Assembly: GCA_016937975.1 (NCBI GenBank)
Contig: JAFGVN010000073.1
Coordinates: 27,171-91,170 of the forward strand
DNA from: Clostridia bacterium
GTDB lineage: Bacteria > Bacillota > Clostridia > Peptostreptococcales > Acidaminobacteraceae
Length of the DNA: 64,000 nt
Reading direction: 5' to 3'
This document shows, one piece after another, positions 62,133 to 64,000 of this stretch (the stretch's first letter is position 1; every line of letters starts with the position of its first letter). The position numbers and the translations under genes are program-made. Below the pieces are notes generated by a model that was not told the DNA's origin, did no database searches, and saw only the letters and a list, made by a program, of their open reading frames with translations.

Positions 62133-62930
62133 ATGAAAAAGACTTTGAATATGATTCGCTTTGACATGATCTTTTTCCAAATTCTCATTATGGTTTATTT
62201 GATTATATTTGGTTCTGGTATTGCGAGTTATATTTTAATTGGATTATTTATCGTGACCGCGATGAATTTAATTTACATTCTTTATGAATTGGAAAAAATA
62301 CATAATCTTGTTTTTCAACAACAGATTGTAAATGATAATATAGCCCTTCTAGATGAAGAAAAGAAAAAGTCATTAGAACATTTTAAGGCAATTAAATCTT
62401 TATATCAATCAGGGGAAAAGCAAAAAATGTTGGAATACATCGAGCAAAGTCAACGTGCTTATTATGATGAAGATGTTATTTCCTTTGATCTTGAAATTCT
62501 AAATATTATTTTGCAACGCTATATGTATATTTGTAAAAACAATGATATTCAATTTGAATATGACATTCAGTCCAATGTAAAAGCTTTGTTAGAAGAAGCT
62601 AAATTTCAAGGTGAACAATTATGTACGATTTTAGGAAATCTAATGGATAATGCCATTGATGTTTTAAAACTAAAACCTGAGAATAAACTTCTGAAAGTAA
62701 GCATCGCTGGTAATGGCTATCAAGTTGTCGTAGAGGTTAGTAACAATGGTGAAAAAATTCCGGATAAAGTGATGACCAAGTTGTTTAACTATGGTTTTTC
62801 CACAAAAACGGAAGGTCGTGGTACAGGTTTGTTCATCGTATATAAACTTGTTGAGAAATTAGGTGCGAGATTGTCTGTAACTTCTGATGATCAGGTGACA
62901 TCTTTTCAAATATTGTTCGATTTAGATTAG
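62133..62930 (+). CDS. GHKL (AgrC/Spo0B-type) sensor histidine kinase
   Basis: 265 residues, short for a sensor kinase because the N terminus has only two membrane segments (about 10-50). A helical hairpin follows (SLEHFKAIKSLYQSGEKQKM, LEYIEQ near 83-110), then the HATPase_c_5 domain with N box GNLMDNAIDVL near 173, VSNNGEKIP near 201 and EGRGTGLFIVYKL near 227. The phospho-acceptor would be the histidine in LEHF, in an atypical context (no NHL motif). It probably phosphorylates a LytTR-type regulator; one is encoded at 52714. Confidence 0.85.
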   Translation: MKKTLNMIRFDMIFFQILIMVYLIIFGSGIASYILIGLFIVTAMNLIYILYELEKIHNLVFQQQIVNDNIALLDEEKKKSLEHFKAIKSLYQSGEKQKMLEYIEQSQRAYYDEDVISFDLEILNIILQRYMYICKNNDIQFEYDIQSNVKALLEEAKFQGEQLCTILGNLMDNAIDVLKLKPENKLLKVSIAGNGYQVVVEVSNNGEKIPDKVMTKLFNYGFSTKTEGRGTGLFIVYKLVEKLGARLSVTSDDQVTSFQILFDLD

Positions 62931-62939
62931 GAGTTTATA

Positions 62940-63419
62940 ATGCCAACTGTATGGATTTATGCCCATCCTTCTCAATATTTGTATGATATTTTAGTTATGC
63001 TTATGATGGTATTAATGGGTAAGCAACTCTTTAATTTGACGATGACTTGGAAACAGGTGGTTGCTTTTGTATCATTTATGATGATCTTTTATCAAATCAA
63101 TTTTCTTTTTGTTGAGAGACTTGTTGGTAAAGGTCCTAAATATGTCGTACTTTATTTAGGTTTGTTCATAGCGTATATGTTAATTATCAAGCTGAACTGG
63201 TTAAGTGCCTTGGTTACTATTTTAACCATGTCTGCTTTTAACGGCATTTGGACCAATATTAATATTCTGTTGATGTTAAGCTTGTTTTACGACGATTATG
63301 CTGAAGCCTTGTCCCATCAACATGCCCAATATACTTTCTATGTAGTCACTGTAATGGTACTGGCAGGCTTTACGATACTTTCCAAGTTTAAATTATTTGA
63401 TATTCAAAAGTATAACTAG
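62940..63419 (+). CDS. Polytopic membrane protein, kinase sensor-domain-like, copy 1
   Basis: 159 residues with about five hydrophobic segments and no soluble domain. The C-terminal half (TNINILLMLSLFYDDYAEAL, then a final helix and LFDIQKYN) is shared with the next gene (TNINIFALLLTQYDTYGHAL and LLDISRYDK), so the two are paralogues. Size and topology resemble the membrane sensor domain of AgrC-like kinases without the kinase. It starts 9 bases after the kinase gene. The function is unknown. Confidence 0.6.
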   Translation: MPTVWIYAHPSQYLYDILVMLMMVLMGKQLFNLTMTWKQVVAFVSFMMIFYQINFLFVERLVGKGPKYVVLYLGLFIAYMLIIKLNWLSALVTILTMSAFNGIWTNINILLMLSLFYDDYAEALSHQHAQYTFYVVTVMVLAGFTILSKFKLFDIQKYN

Positions 63420-63427
63420 GAGTTTTT

Positions 63428-63898
63428 ATGTTAAGGATAAGCTGGATCTTTATAATTCATGATTTAATAGTAACAGCTTTATCAATAGGTATTATCTCCC
63501 AATTGTTTTATATTAAGGTACCAACCAAGAGAATCTCTTTATTTGTTATTTGGATTCAGGTGGTGTTTATTTTCAATGATTTTGTCATTGAACCTCAATT
63601 CGCATTGGAGTGGAAGTACCTCGTCATTTTTGTGGGCTTTTATGTCGGCTTTTTTTTCTTTATGCATTTAAGTTTTTTATCCAGTACACTTCTGATAATC
63701 TCCAATCTAATTATCAATGGATTGGCAACGAATATAAATATATTTGCTTTGCTATTAACACAATATGATACCTATGGACATGCTTTGGAATATGATTTTA
63801 TTCAGTATTCCTCCTTGGTAATGGTTTTTTCTATGATGTATATGCTCATAAAGGCTTTTAATATAAGGCTTTTGGATATTTCTAGATATGACAAGTAA
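63428..63898 (+). CDS. Polytopic membrane protein, kinase sensor-domain-like, copy 2
   Basis: 156 residues with about five hydrophobic segments; start preceded by TAGGAG. It is a diverged paralogue of the preceding protein, sharing the TNINI...YD.Y..AL segment near 105-125 and the C-terminal LLDISRY ending. It is the last gene of a four-gene operon with a histidine kinase. A role in signal perception at the membrane is inferred from context only. Confidence 0.6.
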   Translation: MLRISWIFIIHDLIVTALSIGIISQLFYIKVPTKRISLFVIWIQVVFIFNDFVIEPQFALEWKYLVIFVGFYVGFFFFMHLSFLSSTLLIISNLIINGLATNINIFALLLTQYDTYGHALEYDFIQYSSLVMVFSMMYMLIKAFNIRLLDISRYDK

Positions 63899-63922
63899 TC
63901 GATTCTTTGGATCGATTTTTTT
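63897..63922 (+). terminator. Terminator of the split-kinase operon
   Basis: The stem AATCGATT/GATCGATT (one G-T pair) with a five-base loop is followed by a run of seven T. The last 78 bases of the window hold no gene that I can support. Confidence 0.85.
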
Positions 63923-64000
63923 CTTTGATTTTATTATAAATTAAATCTTACATTTTTCAAAAAAAACCATTATTTCTGGCTAAATACCATCTTATATGGC

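Noticed and set aside
1..64000. Mobile elements, CRISPR arrays, tRNA or rRNA genes
   Set aside because: None was found: no transposase or integrase gene, no regularly spaced repeats and no cloverleaf or rRNA-like sequence was seen.

Overview
The window is AT-rich, densely packed bacterial DNA with the character of an anaerobic, motile, Gram-positive-type Firmicute, most likely a clostridium. The reasons are a single-chain pyruvate:ferredoxin oxidoreductase, rubredoxin plus ferritin, an S-box (SAM-I) riboswitch, a Gram-positive-style BirA operator, LCP and SLH cell-wall proteins, a flagellin, and an extensive c-di-GMP apparatus. A Fusibacter- or Acidaminobacter-like lineage is a guess that the sequence alone does not prove. 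Several genes start with TTG. No tRNA, rRNA, CRISPR array, insertion sequence or prophage was seen. Most transcription units are bounded by clear intrinsic terminators.

Layout. (1) 2-2492: end of a NatAB-type ABC exporter and a small winged-helix protein. (2) 2501-8027: a SAM-riboswitch operon carrying the unusual sulfide-to-homocysteine route (DUF39 protein, NIL-ferredoxin, UPF0280 protein) followed by a separate methionine synthase activation protein and a short MetH. The cell can thus make methionine from aspartate semialdehyde and sulfide under SAM control. (3) 8115-12935: PilZ protein, lipoprotein, OmpR/HK two-component pair, lytic transglycosylase. (4) 13058-15412: nuclease-helicase fusion of the DinG/XPD type. 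(5) 15465-21364: an N-terminally minimal flagellin facing a four-gene glycosyltransferase/GalU operon in which one enzyme carries a cyclic-nucleotide-binding domain. (6) 21406-27465: Asp/Glu racemase divergent from a LysR regulator, a PepV dipeptidase, a double-receiver diguanylate cyclase, a methyltransferase and an acetyltransferase. (7) 27503-29323: autoregulated MarR-azoreductase-pirin operon. (8) 29324-33233: highly expressed PFOR behind a long leader with four tandem hairpins, and a possible 25-residue small protein. (9) 33270-34141: MarR plus HsmA-like membrane protein, resembling the heme-sensing hsmRA pair. (10) 34176-42815: HAD/NhaC/XRE operon, rubredoxin-ferritin operon, TruA, BirA-controlled BioY, GGDEF/HD-GYP protein, CorA, MFS exporter. 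(11) 42910-50504: beta-CASP nuclease, FAH-family hydrolase, DUF4015 glycoside hydrolase, DegV, cardiolipin synthase, LspA, EamA transporter. (12) 50669-61419: envelope region with two tandem LCP ligases, a LytTR regulator, a small SLH protein and a 2274-residue SLH surface protein behind a structured leader. (13) 61652-63898: a four-gene membrane operon that looks like a histidine kinase of the AgrC/GHKL class dispersed over separate polypeptides.

Themes: c-di-GMP signalling (PilZ receptor, two GGDEF proteins, one with HD-GYP), cell-surface construction, anaerobic redox and metal/heme stress handling, and vitamin- or metabolite-controlled operons (SAM, biotin). The best candidates for something undescribed are the terminal split-kinase operon, the structured leaders of the PFOR and giant surface-protein genes, and the glycosyltransferase with a cNMP-binding domain.
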